Origin: Mesostigma viride
Taxonomy: Eukaryota > Streptophyta > Mesostigmatophyceae > Mesostigmatales > Mesostigmataceae
Assembly: GCA_009746045.1 (NCBI GenBank)
Contig: RPFO01000076.1
Coordinates: forward strand, 4,519,775 to 4,583,774
Length of the DNA: 64,000 nt
Direction: 5' to 3'
The first letter of the stretch is position 1. Each line of letters opens with the position of its first letter. The notes beneath the pieces were generated by a model. It was not told the DNA's origin, searched no databases, and saw only the letters and a program-made list of their open reading frames with translations. The translations under genes and the position numbers were made by a program. Positions 63,409-64,000 of the stretch are shown here, piece after piece.

Positions 63409-64000
63409 ATGTCGGCCGAGGCTCGGGTTACTCACCTGAGTCATCTCCCAGGCGCGAAGCAGCTCCAGAGTTGCCGGCGCGCGAAGACGCATTCTTCCCC
63501 TAATCACCCGTCCAACGCTTCTACATTTGTGCAAGCGGCCCACGTTGCGAGGGGCCTTGCGGAAGGAGGTTGGGTCGCTGTGTTCGGTAACGCAGCAGGG
63601 CCGTCGGCAAACGACCCTGTGGTGATGAGGATTAGGGCGACGACGTCGCCAGGGGAAACAGGACGGGTCTGCACGGAGCGCCTCGTCGCCATTCGCGACG
63701 AAATTGCTTCGTTGATCTACAGTTTAGAAGTTGCGTACCAGGGCGGGCACGTAACCATCCAGGCGCTGGACTTAGCGCGTGAAACGCTGGGCCAACTGGT
63801 GGCCATCTGTTTAGGTGGAACCAGATTGTATAATCACTGGGTGGCGACAAGCTCGCTGGGGGAGGGGACCGACGCGTCACATATCATACGGGACGCGCAG
63901 ACGCGCGAGGCCGATAGCCCGTGGGATTCGGCCGAGGTGGTGGCTCAAACGTGTGAGCACCTGGTCAACATTCTGATCCAAGAGGCGCGTGGTCACGCCG
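63409..64000 (+). CDS. ORF1 of LTR-D element, copy 2, open to the window edge
   Basis: One uninterrupted frame of 197 codons from ATG 63,409 (MSAEARVTHLSHLPGAKQL) to the end of the window. It includes STFVQAAHVARGLAEGGWV, SPGETGRVCTERLVAIRDE, ETLGQLVAICLGGTRLYNHW and EHLVNILIQEARGHA, each matching the frameshifted copy at 51,937-53,087 with many conservative changes. Frame conservation despite divergence indicates selection on the protein. The 3' end is outside the window. Confidence 0.7.
   Translation, partial: MSAEARVTHLSHLPGAKQLQSCRRAKTHSSPNHPSNASTFVQAAHVARGLAEGGWVAVFGNAAGPSANDPVVMRIRATTSPGETGRVCTERLVAIRDEIASLIYSLEVAYQGGHVTIQALDLARETLGQLVAICLGGTRLYNHWVATSSLGEGTDASHIIRDAQTREADSPWDSAEVVAQTCEHLVNILIQEARGHA

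Overview
The window is eukaryotic nuclear DNA, most likely from a green alga. The evidence is canonical GT-AG introns, one intact intron-less GT29 sialyltransferase-like gene with an EGF module, GC-rich coding sequence, and very dense nested retrotransposons and DNA transposons. A prasinophyte such as a Pyramimonadales species would fit, but that is a guess from content. Almost everything except about 29.5-34.1 kb is mobile DNA. The labels LTR-A to LTR-E and ORF1/ORF3 are mine.

1-29.6 kb is a nested LTR-retrotransposon block. A Ty3/gypsy element (pol 11.5-14.5 kb, a large third ORF, polypurine tract, 3' LTR ending at 25,127) was entered by a complete copia-like element on the minus strand (14,581-22,366, target duplication GTGGT). 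That insertion splits the third ORF after its 13th codon. Bases 1-11,480 repeat 18,690-29,590 with very many, mostly inserted, single-base indels. The arrangement is that of a head-to-tail tandem duplication whose first unit is error-rich, or of an unpolished long-read join.

29.6-34.1 kb is the most host-like part: a short PHD-finger ORF between direct repeats, a 41-bp minisatellite and the GT29 gene.

34.6-48.9 kb holds a full-length LINE on the minus strand. It has three 169-bp 5'-UTR monomers, an RRM-type ORF1, an endonuclease/RT ORF2, and a 3' hairpin with a TTAA-type tail. An 8.56-kb DNA transposon (38,341-46,898) sits exactly at its ORF1/ORF2 junction. The transposon has 25-bp identical terminal inverted repeats, a 3-bp target duplication (GGA), and arrays of an octamer (ACCGTTGC) just inside both ends in opposite orientation. 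It carries two divergent spliced genes, one a DUF7869/DDE-like transposase and one of unknown function, with an octamer foldback between them. This is the most interesting system in the window.

48.9-64.0 kb is a mosaic: two truncated LINE copies (one with a 12-bp target duplication), two copies of an LTR-D element whose first ORF resembles ORF1 of the copia-like element, a CACTA-like transposase 3' half with introns, a truncated second copia-like element (LTR-B), and an LTR-E element whose long gag-like ORF is terminated by an inserted LTR-D. The LTRs A, B and probably D start AGTT and end AACT instead of TG...CA.
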